The notes beneath the pieces are model-generated. The model was not told where the DNA came from. It saw nothing but the letters and a program-made list of their open reading frames with translations, and made no database searches. A DNA stretch of 64,000 bases from Patiria miniata. Its lineage: Eukaryota; Echinodermata; Asteroidea; Valvatida; Asterinidae. The stretch lies in contig NW_024037056.1 of assembly GCF_015706575.1 (NCBI RefSeq), positions 16,233,405-16,297,404 of the forward strand. The letters run 5' to 3'. A program made the translations under genes and the position numbers. This document shows positions 10,801 to 21,900 of the stretch, piece by piece; the stretch's first letter is position 1, and each line of letters begins with the position of its first letter.

Positions 10801-12846
10801 TTTTACAGAGAAAGGTGATATATTTGGATGGGGCAACTCGGAGTACAATCAGCTTAACAGCGTCACAGAAGAAATGCAGGTAGTTCATTTAAATTATTTC
10901 TTATATGGCCTTCACATTGTAAGATTGCTTTACCCTCCTCATTACCTCAAATAATAAATGGTATGGTCTTGACTGTGTGTAGGTGTACGAGCCAAGGCGT
11001 CTTCCATTCAGCGGTGTAGGGAAGGTAGTGGGTGCTGCAGCTGGAGGGACCATTTGCCAGCTTGTTAATGGTGAGAAAATGTGCATTTTAAAAGACACAA
11101 ATGTACCATCATACAATTAAAATCGTAAGGACTTACGATGACTTGCAATAACTTGTGATGACTTGTGATGATGTACTTATGATGACTTGTGAACACTTAC
11201 GATGACTTATGATGACTTATGATGGCTTGTGATGACTTGTGATAGCTTATGATGGCTTATGATGGCTTATGATGACTTGTGATGACTTATGATGGCTTAT
11301 GATGGCTTATGATGGCTTATGATGACTTGTGTTGAAGGATTTGATTTAACTTTTGGAGGAAATTAACACAAAAAAATTGACAGTTATGTGTTGCATTTTC
11401 ACAGCTTTGGTTAAATGGACAGACTGCTTCTCAGTGTCTCTTATTTTGAATATTCAAATTCGTGTATGAATATTCATGTTTGCAGACGCCGGCGATGTTT
11501 TCGTTTGGGGCTATGGCATTCTGGGTAAAGGACCCAAGCTGAGCGAGAGTAAATATCCGGAGCACGTCCCGGCCATCTTGTTTGGACAGACAAAGCTGAA
11601 GCGGGACGTCATGGTAACCCAAGTGCATTGTGGGTTGCATCACTTCGCTGCAGTTACAAGTGAGTGAAAGAGATCCAAAAAACGATAATTGCTGATTTTT
11701 TACTAAACAGGACGGAATTTCAGTTCTTATTTTCTATTATGTATCTTTGCCCCTGCCGCATGATGAAGTACACCTGAAGTGTCAACCTTGTACCCAGGGT
11801 ATACTTCAAATTTTGTCTCAACAGTAGACCCTGGATGATAACTTGCTCCCTGTTGTCTGATTTGTTTCCACGGTAACAATTAAACTTCAAGGATTGTGCA
11901 CATAGGTGATTTAAAATTGGACATGTATCATATATTTTTTTGTAGACATCATTGTAGATATCATGTTCGATCTACAGTATGTCTCCAAATCAAAAATCCG
12001 TCTGACTATTTTTGAAATAACTTCAAAATCATAAGTGACTTTGGAAATGTTTTAATTGTGCTAATACTCCTTATCCTTGGCCCAAACCCCTATGAGTTTC
12101 ATTCAATTTCAGTCACGCATCACTACACAATTGTCAGTTCATCACAACATTTTTTGGACACTGACCAAGTTCCTTGCCTTAATCAATTTCAGTACTGTGT
12201 TAAGTAAGCTGTGTAAAATCCTTCATGTTGTGAAAAGGGCTGCGGTTGGGATTGGAATCATTTGCCTGGCTATCAGTCATCATGGCAAGACCTCAGTTTA
12301 ATGCTCAAGGGCAAATGATTCCAATCCCAAACCACATCAGCCTTTTTTTTCCAACGTGCAGGATTTTACACAGCTTACATAGCACAGCACTGAAATTGAT
12401 TATTAAAGGCAAGGAACTTCGTCACAGTTTAATAGATGGACACTGTTTTTGGGACAAACTGTATTTTTTTCAGAAGCAAATCTGCCTATTTCCATTTTGC
12501 CGAGTATTATTTGAAGTGTAATTAAATTTGTTTCAAATTTTAAAAGATAATTTTTCATCTTTTTTTGTTTTGTAGATCATGGAGATCTGTACACCTGGGG
12601 AACGAACGACTCAGGCCATCTGGGCTTGGCAAGTCTGCAAAACCAATTCTTCCCACTCAGGGTAAGTAGAAAACTCTGTATTAAAGAACCCCGTGTGTAA
12701 AAATATGAAGAACATTATTGTGGATGGACACTTTTGAAGAATTTTCGTGGTTTTTTTTTTGACCACAGGTGTGTATGGCAGCAGAAGTCAAAACAGTGGC
12801 CTGCGGTGTGGATCACACGGTGGCGCTCTGCAAAACATTTGTCTGA
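4821..12846 (+). CDS. RCC1L: RCC1-like mitochondrial protein (RCC1L/WBSCR16)
   Basis: Eleven coding exons join in frame to 527 aa: 4821-5333, 6072-6201, 7449-7577, 8564-8682, 9213-9297, 9572-9682, 10809-10879, 10983-11070, 11486-11659, 12576-12661, 12769-12846. An in-frame TAA at 4803 supports the start. The first ~130 residues are basic and Ser/Thr-rich, fitting a mitochondrial transit peptide, and are about 60 longer than in human RCC1L (464 aa); an in-frame Met at 5151 is an alternative start. The rest is a seven-bladed RCC1 propeller with blade motifs RVYVWGLS, KVWGTGINTDSQLG, SLGNNAHGQCGR, SCGWGADGQTGLG, FGWGNSEYNQL, VFVWGYGILGKGP and YTWGTNDSGHLG. It ends VACGVDHTVALCKTFV, matching the vertebrate C-terminus. 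Vertebrate RCC1L acts in mitochondria, in mitoribosome/rRNA maintenance and as a proposed OPA1 exchange factor. It is convergent with the myosin gene. Confidence 0.96.
5420..6050. repeat. Degenerate minisatellite, core TGATTGACTTG
   Basis: About 50 imperfect units of 10-12 bp (TTGTGATTGAC variants) fill RCC1L intron 1 and end within 25 bp of the exon 2 acceptor. Open frames on the minus strand here are simple repeats. Confidence 0.92.
6284..6350 (+). repeat. Dispersed repeat, related to 9425-9512
   Basis: GGCTACGGCT, a TAATGCACAGG block and TCTATGGGAAGT recur, inverted, at 9425-9512, where the same blocks form an imperfect hairpin. Both copies are intronic in RCC1L. The family was not identified. 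Confidence 0.45.
6691..7425 (-). repeat. tRNA-derived SINE with body amplified four-fold
   Basis: Read on the minus strand, a tRNA-like head (box A near 7415, box B GGGTTCGATTCC near 7355) leads into a body containing GGGGTTTTCTCCAGAATATT and GTTTTCCTCCCACCTC, a motif seen in many metazoan SINEs. The body unit of about 158 bp is repeated four times, with AACTCGCAAATG starting at about 6691, 6850, 7008 and 7166. The head occurs once. It lies in RCC1L intron 2 and ends about 25 bp before exon 3. Confidence 0.8.
8162..8184. repeat. Poly-G run
   Basis: An uninterrupted run of more than 20 G in RCC1L intron 3; a shorter run lies near 8384-8397. Such runs are prone to length errors in assemblies. 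Confidence 0.9.
8659..8872. repeat. 107-bp tandem duplication spanning an exon end and splice donor
   Basis: GAAGGAACAGTGAC occurs at 8665 and 8772, and the sequence matches closely between the units. Unit 1 holds the last codons of RCC1L exon 4 and its donor (CAG|GTAATG). Unit 2 holds a near copy (CGG|GTAATG) inside the intron. Confidence 0.88.
9425..9512 (-). repeat. Imperfect hairpin, related to 6284-6350
   Basis: The arms AATAACATGCACACCTATGG and CCATAGCCTCGTGTGTTATC are near inverted copies with a loop containing GCTAGCGGCTAC. It lies in RCC1L intron 5, about 60 bp before exon 6. Confidence 0.45.
10099..10290 (-). repeat. Decayed SINE fragment (TTGGGCAAGACAC family)
   Basis: On the plus strand it reads GTGTCTTGCCCAAGAACAC with the same flanking blocks (TCGAGATCAGC, TCTCTACCCTCACAG) as the copies at 16494-16982 and 19486-19712. 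The tRNA head is not clear in this copy. Confidence 0.65.
10299..10761. mobile_element. Non-autonomous terminal-inverted-repeat element, copy A
   Basis: The ends are inverted copies: TAAAGGGAATAAACATCATT at the left and the complement of TTGTATATCCCCTTTA at the right. An internal inverted pair, TCTGGTTCCCTGAC and GTCAGGGAACCAG, lies in the middle. It has no coding capacity. Copy B with the same architecture lies at 53030-53548. Copy A is in RCC1L intron 6. Confidence 0.78.
11125..11340. repeat. Minisatellite, GATGACTTGT/GATGGCTTAT units
   Basis: About 20 units of 10-11 bp in RCC1L intron 8, a variant of the TGATTGACTTG family found elsewhere in the window. Confidence 0.9.
12169..12418. mobile_element. 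Large inverted repeat (foldback element)
   Basis: The left arm (about 12169-12266: TTCCTTGCCTTAATCAATTT ... GGAATCATTTGCC) and right arm (about 12309-12418: GGCAAATGATTCC ... AAAGGCAAGGAA) are inverted near-copies of about 100 bp around a loop of about 42 bp. It lies in RCC1L intron 9, so the pre-mRNA could form a long hairpin. Confidence 0.85.
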
Positions 12847-12899
12847 TACAGGTAAAAACATGAATGAGATAACTGTTTTAAAAATGGCAACTTTAAAAT

Positions 12900-13545
12900 C
12901 CAGTGGAAAGTTTACCGGATTTTGAAGGATTGAGGAAGGTAGAGCCCAGCTAATTTTGCTATACATGAGGCTTGATGCTCCTTGAAACTTGGTGGGTACA
13001 AAGAGTGTGCCTTTGGATTCCTGCACAGTGGAGGATTTTGTAGGATTGAGGAAGGTAGAGCCCAGCCACTTACTTTACATGGGGTTTGATGTAATACTTG
13101 AAACTTGGTAGGTACAAAGAGTGTGTGTGCCATCGATCCTGCACAGTGGAAGATTTTGTAGGATTGAGGAAGGTAGAGCCCAGCCACTATTACTTTACAT
13201 GGGGCTTGATGCTACTTGAAACTTGGTAGGTACAAAGAGTGTGCCATTGGGTTCCTGCACAGTGGAGGATTTTGTAGAATTGAGGAAGGTAGAGCCCAAC
13301 CACTATTACTGTACATGGGGCTTGGTTCATCTTGAAACTTGGTAGGTACAAAGAGTGTGCCATTGGGTTCCTACACAGTGGAGGATTTTGTAGTATTGAG
13401 GAAGGTAAAGCCAGGCACTATTACTTTACATGGGGCTTGATGCACTTAAAACTTGGTAGGTACAAAGAGGGTGCCATTGGGTTCCTGCACAGTGGAGGAT
13501 TTTGTAGGATTGAGGAAGGTAGAGCCCAGCCACTATTACTTTACA
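12900..13545. repeat. Tandem repeat of about 116 bp, six partial units
   Basis: CACAGTGG starts at about 13024, 13142, 13258, 13374 and 13488. Each unit contains GGATTGAGGAAGGTAGAGCC and ACTTGGTAGGTACAAAGAG. It starts about 55 bp after the RCC1L stop codon, so it probably lies in the 3' UTR or just beyond. Confidence 0.9.
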
Positions 13546-13559
13546 AGAAAAGTAATAGT

Positions 13560-15980
13560 AAAAGTAAATTTTCACTTTAGAAGTTCACAGAATTGCCCAG
13601 CTTTCACTATACATTTAATCATGCTGCAAATTGAAGGGCCCCGTCTCAATTCATATCTGGGACGAGTTCCGGACAAGTTGCGGGGAGAATCATTCACTCC
13701 GTACGGAAGAAACTCTGCATTTGTCCCGGACATGTTCCGGGGAAATTTTCATTAGCAACTGCTTGATGACTCACCAATACTGATAGCGTCATTGCAGGAA
13801 GATTGCGGGGAAGTCGTTTAGAACCCTGCAACTTATACCCGATACAATGTCTGCAACTTGTCTGGGCTATGAATTGAGATAGGCTCTTTAATCTTATTAA
13901 ACTATCGCGGTAGAATTGCGTTAACGCAGCATGTGAAATATTGTCCAATTGCATAGTAGAGAAATGGATGTGGAATGCGTGAAATCTGAGACAAACTCAA
14001 CTTAGCTTACAAAAATAGGGTTGTCTAAGGGGCCTGGGTAATCATAAACGGCGATAGGTCAATTGTAAGGAAAACAATAATGACATTATATTATGACATT
14101 GTATTTAAACGTTCCATTCAGCATGGAGAACAACTTTATTGTAAAAATTTACCACCATCTTACCCAAAGATTCGTTTACATACATCGCTCAAATTAACAT
14201 GACAAAATATTTCTATAGAAGTTGAAACATGAAGATATCGATGCATACATGCATATAATATGTACAGTATGATTTCTAATAATGTTTAGGCAAACTTTAA
14301 TAAACTTTAAACCTCTTCATTTCAAATATTTGTTAACTATTTTGTCTTGTTCTTTCATGCTTTTTGTACATAGAATTAACTATGAAATATAATTTCTAAA
14401 TAATATAGCTATTTAATGCATCTTGCAAAATATTAATTCACCTTACCAAAAATTGAACCTTTTTTTTGGTCTGAAATGACTTACCCCTTGAAATAAAATC
14501 TTATAGTACAATTTTTTTGTTTGTTAATAAAATTCTTCAACAACTGAAAATTTCAAATTGCATTGACATGAAAACAGGAATTAAGGGAAAAAGCAATTTA
14601 AACAATTCTACATTTTGGAAGTCTGCGCATCTTTACAAAAATACATATTCTGACCCAAATAACATGTTTTTATCAGATTCATACAAAACTCATTTTTCTT
14701 AATAATGAAATTCTTAGTCATAAACAGGGTAACATATTCTATTTTTTTTACCCAGGATTTTTTTGTTTTTTACAATTAAGAGCATCTCTCAGAATTTTTT
14801 TTTTTAGAACTATTGGATTATAACTTAAAAACAATGGGTTGAACAACCAGTGGCGCCAGACTCTACACATTTTTTAATTTTTTTTTTTTTTGGGGGGGGG
14901 AGGGTAGTCTATGAAATAGACCCTGGCCCAGGCGAAGCCAACCATGGTCTATGATATGTAAACAGACTCGGCAGTTAATTATGCAACTAGACTGCGTATG
15001 ACCTCAAAAAACTGACCAATCAGCAGGTGCCTCCTATACGTGCGTAATTCGAGCTCCCGTGTGCGTAAACATCACACCCACGATGAGTAGCATTTTTGAC
15101 AAGGTTAATTGTATTACAAAATGCAGCATCAATTGACCTATCACAATCTTAGTCCTGATTTCGGAATGAATGACGTCAAGCATGCTTAGATTTTCTGATC
15201 TGAAAATTAATGTGGCCTGACATTGCGAACTTAACAAGTTCTTCTTCAGAGGCTAAAACAGAAATGACAGAGGTACATACATTAACATGGGGGTGCACAA
15301 AAACATGCAGGGCTGAAAGAAGAAACACAAAAGGAGGATTAGGTGGGAAAGGTGTGGAAAGATGCAGGGGAGGGTGGATGAGAGAACAAAGAAACAAAGG
15401 GAGATGGCAAACCACAAGGGGTCTGGTATAAACAAGGGAGGGACCAGATTTTCTGATGTTAGAAGATTTTCTGATGTTAAAAGGGAGACTAGGCTCCATG
15501 GATAATGGGTGATACTCAGACTGGGAGGGGGGGGGGGAGGAGGGGTGTTTCTCAAATCTTATAGGTCAAAGTGGAAAATACATGTACAAACAAAAATCAC
15601 ACTTTGAAATGAATCTTCAGAACTTCTCCATATACAATTTGTAGCATCGGCCATTATAGAGAAAATGTTAAGTGCTTTTGTACAAATCTGTACTATACAA
15701 AGCATGCCCGACATTTAGAAGTACGTGTATATTATGTATGAATATAGGACTGCCCATTTTCTGCTCAGGAATACAAATGCAAAGCAAGATGTGTCAGTCT
15801 GCGTATTATATCGTACAAGCACAATAAGACAACTTGGAAGCCAGTTCACATAAAATGATAAGTGATGAAGGTTATCTGCATATATTGAAATTGTAGAAAT
15901 GCACCCAAAACATGCCTTTCAGACGAAGCCGTTTTTAACAGATATATTTGTACAGCTTTTATGCTCTGTTTTCTCATTTC
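13560..15980. other. Convergent intergenic region, RCC1L to myosin
   Basis: No gene is supported. Plus-strand AATAAA signals at about 14299 and 14526 could end RCC1L transcripts, which would give a 3' UTR over 1.4 kb. The rest is AT-rich with a poly-T/poly-G patch near 14880-14900. Confidence 0.5.
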
Positions 15981-15983
15981 AGG

Positions 15984-15989
15984 TTTATT
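15984..15989 (-). terminator. Candidate poly(A) signal of the myosin gene
   Basis: AATAAA on the minus strand begins 9 nt after the myosin stop codon (15998-16000). If used, the 3' UTR would be only about 30-40 nt. Confidence 0.4.
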
Positions 15990-15997
15990 GTATCTCG

Positions 15998-18900
15998 TCA
16001 GAAGATTTCGTCAGCCAGAGCCTCGCGCTGTTTCTGCTTGGCCTTGGCCCAGACGCGGCGCCCTCCGTTGACCGAATATGGGTCCTCGGGCACTTCAATA
16101 TCCTGGGCCCCGGTCTCCTGGAAACGCTTCAGACTCCGCTGGCGGAAAGCAGCTGAAACACGATAAGTAATTACAAGACATTTAGTGCCTTTAAAATGAC
16201 GTCGGCAGTCGGAGGAAATGTTGCAATAAATTGATTATAGAAAATAGTGGATGCATCATGTGTTAGTTTGAAATCCGAGGTGTTCTCTCGGTCACTAGTA
16301 CTTTCGATGTGGAGTCAACTTTAAGGAAAGTCTCTGTGTACGAAACTATTGCCGGAGTAAACAATATGCTATGACCTTTGAGCAGTTGGGTCAACTTGTT
16401 CGCAAAGATCTGAGGCTGGACACCATACTGAAAGCATATTAATGAGGTGCTGATATAGTGCTTTATACCAAAGGTCTCAAAATGCTTCGCGATTATTACC
16501 CCTGTTCATCAGGCCATGAGACCTGTTTTACAGAACCTCGAGATCAGCGCATCTACCTTCACAGGTACCCATTTATACTCCTGGATGGAGAGATGCAATT
16601 GTAGTAAAGTGTCTTGCCCAAGAACACAAGCGCCATGGTCTCAACCCTCACAGGTACCTATTTATACTCCTGGTTGGAGAGAGGCAATTGTAGTAAAGTG
16701 TCTTGCCCAAGAACACAAGCGCCATGGTCTCAACCATCACAGGTACCTATTTATACTCCTGGTTGGAGAGAGGCAATTGTAGTAAAGTGTCTTGCCCAAG
16801 AACACAAGCGCCATGGTCTCAACCCTCACAGGTACCTAATTATACTCCTGAATGGAGAGATGCAATTGTAGTTAAGTGTCTTGCCCAAGAACACAAGCAC
16901 CGTGTTCCCCATCAAAGTTTGAACCCTAGTACCATGGGGCGTGAGTCAACACCGTAACCATTCGACCACAGCGCTCCACCAGAGTTTTTATGTCACGCCA
17001 AGTTACACACTGCAAATGTGCTATGTGGTTGAAACAGCATATTAAGCAGCAAATTATTTATGAAATTATCTTGGCTGCACATTCGTGTAAAATGTAAGAT
17101 TAGACCGTGAAATCCTAGACTTGCGTCATGCTTACCAGCATTACGGACCGACAGGGAGCGCAACACTGCGCGTCGTACCGACGAGCTTTGATATCCTCCC
17201 TCGTCACCTTGGTACAGACTGGATCCAGTGTCGCTGTCGTTGGAAACGATAGACAGACGGTCCATTTCTTTGGTCACAGCTGCAAATTAAACGGAAAACA
17301 TAAAAATTGAAAAAAACATTGCCAGCTCTCTTGAATGATGCAGTGTGTTATTATGCACAAAATAACTGGAAATGAGGTCACAAGTCTATGAACCCATGAG
17401 TGACCACACGAGGGTCCAGTAATTCAGCTTTTGGAAATAGGACCATTGAAAGGTTACTCACAGGCGTGAGGGAGCATACATGTGATGCGATCAAGCTAAA
17501 TGAGTCGTTTGTCGGGAAAATTCATTTGGAGATTCAGGCCAAAATACTTCACATCACTTTATCAGATTTCGTGGTGTTGCGACTTCCATAAGTTTTGAAC
17601 TAAAGATGGTACCAGCATGCTATTTTCGCAGCAGGAATGCTGAGATTGTGCTCTTTTAAAATCTGTAAAAAAACAACAAATTGACCTGGGTCGACAAACG
17701 ACTCATTTAGCTTGATCGCATCACAAATATGCACAAGTGCCCAAAATTAATAGTTATGTGTTTTATAACACTCCTCAATCCGCAAAGTTGCTATTTGTTA
17801 TGACAATAGATGAGCCTTTTAATAACCTTGAACAAAAGTTTGGTGTATAAAGCCAGACTGGGCACAACATTATATAATTCCATTTCAAGACCTTTATTTT
17901 GAGCATCAGAAAGGTCCAGGAGGAAAAATGTTCACTCATTTATTCTCAAGACTCACCAGGCTGGTTTCCTTTGTCGTCCTTGGGGTTCTCCCAGCTGTAC
18001 ATGGCTTCCATGCCCATTTTCTTAGCTTTCTCCATTTCGTTCAGTCTCGCTTTCCGTCCGTCCTTCTTGGTGTTCTCCTTCTCAAAGTTGGAGCGGCGCA
18101 TGTTGGACTTGGCCCACTTGCGGCTCGCCTGTTTTAAAACACAGGACAAAATTGGATTCAGTTTCTTTTCAATCTTGTATGCATCAATTCTAAAGGACTT
18201 GGATTTGGACAGTTGTAAGGACCAGTTCATACTAAGTATTAGCCCAGGTTGGACTCGGTTGTGTACACGCGACGGAGTCCAGCGTATAAACGTCTGCTGC
18301 CATTCTACATTATGAACACTGAATCATCATTAACTTTCTGTACTATCAACTTAACATTGCAACATGTGCAATATTGGCATTGAGGCATGTCAGTCCATGA
18401 CACATTCTCAATAAAAACTTTTGACCTAATTGTGAAAAAAGGTCTAACACAAGATAAGACACTACCCTTCCCAGACCTCCATCTTATACCGCAATGTCAT
18501 CCTTCAATTCTCTCGAGACCATCCCAGTTAAATCTTTACACCTTACAAGTCTTTGCTAAAATTTGACACAAATTACTCATAGCGTTTTATCAGATCTTTT
18601 CTCCGGTTTAGTCTAAGGCCAAATATCCCATGCATTTCCTTGTTTTGTGATGCGGGTCCTGATACTGTCTTTTCTCATATAAGCAAGTGGCCTCAATGAT
18701 AAACGTGTAAGAATGGTTAAGTCTTTGGGATTAAGCAGGATTTTGAAGAACTTAAAAGATTAAAGGATTAAGACTTAAGGCAGTCTTGATTTTGAACTTG
18801 GTTTGTAAGTGTCAGTGAAGAACTAAATTTCATCTGCCTAGAAGAGCCATTTTAGAAGATTGCTGAAAATGCCTCTTTAATCCAGATAATTTGGAAAGGA

Positions 18901-21900
18901 TTAAGAGCTTAGTCAATAATTATTTAATCCCATTACTCATAAGGCTAGACTTGAGGTAGAATTTGAATCATATCTGTGAATTGTACATTGTTCTAGAACA
19001 ATTTCTATGGACGTTTATAAAGTGCCTCTCTCCCACATTTGATCAAATTCTCTTATCCATAGCCTACAAGAAAATAAAAGCCGGATATAATATGATAAAA
19101 GTGATCATTTCTTTTGTAGATTTCTTTGCTACATTTCTTTTGCAGATGTTTTTTCATGTATTCCAACTTTGTGTATGAACATGTTCACTAACTTACCGAT
19201 CGGCCCATTTCACTGGATTCTATCTGCTTCGCTGTTCGGTAAACGGACAGAATCTTGGTAGCATCTTGCAGGACTGCCAAAGAAAACAAATAATTAACAT
19301 TAACTCACGTTAAAAATCTGGCATCAGAAACTTAACGGATATTTAACCACATACAATCTAAAAACCATACTTTTAGCTTTTTTGCCCCACCTCACCTTTC
19401 ACATTCCAGAAATGATTTATAATAATTTTTTCATAAATTTATATCGCACAAATTCCATATGAGTATGATCAAATGCCCATCACAATTATTATTATCCCTG
19501 GTCATCAGGAATGAGACTCTGCAGCAGGTCAAGATTTGTGCATTCTGGTCTCTACCTTCACAGGTACCCATTTATACTCCAGGGTGGAGAGAGGCAATTG
19601 TAGTAAAGTGTCTTGCCCAAGAACACAAGCACCATGTTCCCTGTCCGGATTCGAACCCATGTATCACACACACAAGTCGAACACCGTAACCATTGGACCA
19701 CAGTGCCCTACAAGAAATTAAAGTTACCATCAGCCTCTGGCATAACAGTTGCTTTAAAAATATTGTGTCTTATCAAATGTTATGCTGAATTATAAATGCA
19801 TTTGACAATGTTAACAGAACTCAGCACTACAGTCAATGTCCACTAAAACAACACACAATGAAAAGCACATTACAATACAACTTGGAGTTTAGACTTTTTT
19901 TGTAGGATTGAGTGTATATAATAGGATTGAAGATAAATAAAAGAATCATTCACTTTCAAATTTTGAAAGAAAGGAGCATCCTACTCCTTATCCCCAAAAG
20001 GTTGGGTATGTATGTATTCAATCTTCATGTTTAGTATGTAATGAAAACAGTGTTTCGGGAAGACCATTGGTGAGTGCAGGGTGTATAATTGTGCTACATG
20101 TATGTAGTGTTGTGAAAGCATTTCCTGTGTTTGGAAGAGAGGATATTGCAAAGCTGCTTCTTCAATTGAAAGCTTATTTTTGTTTTGAAGTATGTTACTT
20201 TTCAGCTTCTCAAACACATGTGCAAATCATCTTTGAAAAATGCTGACTTAAATAAACTACAGCAGAACTATCTAAGTGATAAATATCATAAACTACAACT
20301 ACTTTTGCTTTGCTATGTAATTAGGAGTACATGAAGTGATGATATCTGTATCTAGAAATCGTTCTGAAAGTATCAAATTTAAGGAGGTGCTATTCCAGTG
20401 CAATGTCTACTGAAGTCTTCATTGTTAGTCATGGTTTCGATTGTGGAAACAGGATATTCGAAACCAACCTGAACAATAAATTAAGCCTTCCAGTTTTTGG
20501 TGACACAGGCTATAAAGAAAACAACTGGCCCAATTTGCTCCTCGGACTCTGATTGTAACTGCATTCACTTACTGGTGGTCATCTGGGTATTTGTCCATCT
20601 TATCAGAGACTACTCATTCATTGTATTCAACATTACAGCTCTGAAGTGTTTTTGTAAAGACCCAGGGGTCACTGAATCCTGCAAACTATACCCAGTCATT
20701 GGGAGGGCATTCTATGCGGCAACTCACTCGTCACTTTTTGTTGGCATGACTGAGCTGGATGGGAACTTCTGGTGAAATCGGATAACTGTTGAGCCCAATT
20801 TTTAAGTGTACTTCATGCCAATGCTAATGCGAAGCGAATTTGACATCACCAAGCGGTCGCTTCGAAATTCGCTGAAGTTGAAATGTGTTCAACTTTTGCG
20901 AATTCACGGCACAAAAACTTGCCCTGACGTCGCAAAGTCACGTTCACGTTCGCGACGAGTATGAGCCGGCTTTTATTCCGTTTGAAACAATCATTAGGGT
21001 ACAATGTAACTAGATTTTGAAATATGTAGATTTGCGGTCTAATTAACGCAAGTATGAACAGAGCACTACAGCAAAGCATGATTTTGCTATGTCGCTACTC
21101 CAAGCTTTAAGCATTGACACTCTGCAGTTTTTGACGCATCTTCTTACCATCTGCAAATTTGTTACCAAAGGGCACACCTGTCATTGCTTGAAGGACTACA
21201 GATAAAATAAAACATCATGCATCAACAGAAGAAAAAATGAACAATGACTGCATGACAATGAAAACTTTTCTGATGTTGCTATGTGGGAAGGAAGGAAGAA
21301 CTGTTCTACCAATATTTTCATGATAGGTGCACCTATAGGTTGCAGACAGTAATTAAACTGCCATTATCCTCAGTGATAATTACGCCCTCTTCCCAAAATT
21401 ATGAAATATACTCACAACTCTCCAAGGTGTTTGAGACAAGCATCAAAGTAAAGCTTATTTTATCATAGTACGTGTACATGTACGTTGTCTCAACCTTGGT
21501 TCCCCTTTTAAGGTGTTGTACAGGAGACCTGGCTTTTGGAAACTTACTTTTGGGGTTGTCCAGTCGGAGAGCTGGTAGCACCACGATGCTTATCCAGCAA
21601 GGCGTGTTGACATCCTCCACAGCATCCTTGACAAAGCTGAGTGAGACGTTACAGAGTTGCTTGAGTCGCTTCTTGTCGATCTCCGACTGGTCTGACTTCT
21701 TGGCCTCTAGAGCCAGCTGGATCTTGTACTCCTTGATGTCAAACACCTGCGACAACGGAGATTGAACAACTGAGAACCTTATTGTTGGATCTGTGTTGTA
21801 GTCGTGTCTATCATAAGTCTTATCAAGTCAATCACAAGTAAATCAAAAGTGAATCACAAGTCCATTCTGGATAGTCCCTACAGAAGCTCCTTGAGAGTTA

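Noticed and set aside
15899-16156. Plus-strand open frames over the last myosin exon
   Set aside because: They are antisense shadows of the terminal myosin exon, which has clear splice sites and a conserved frame.
16516-16957. Overlapping plus-strand open frames with near-identical proteins
   Set aside because: They are read through the four 89-bp units of a SINE body, on the antisense of the element.
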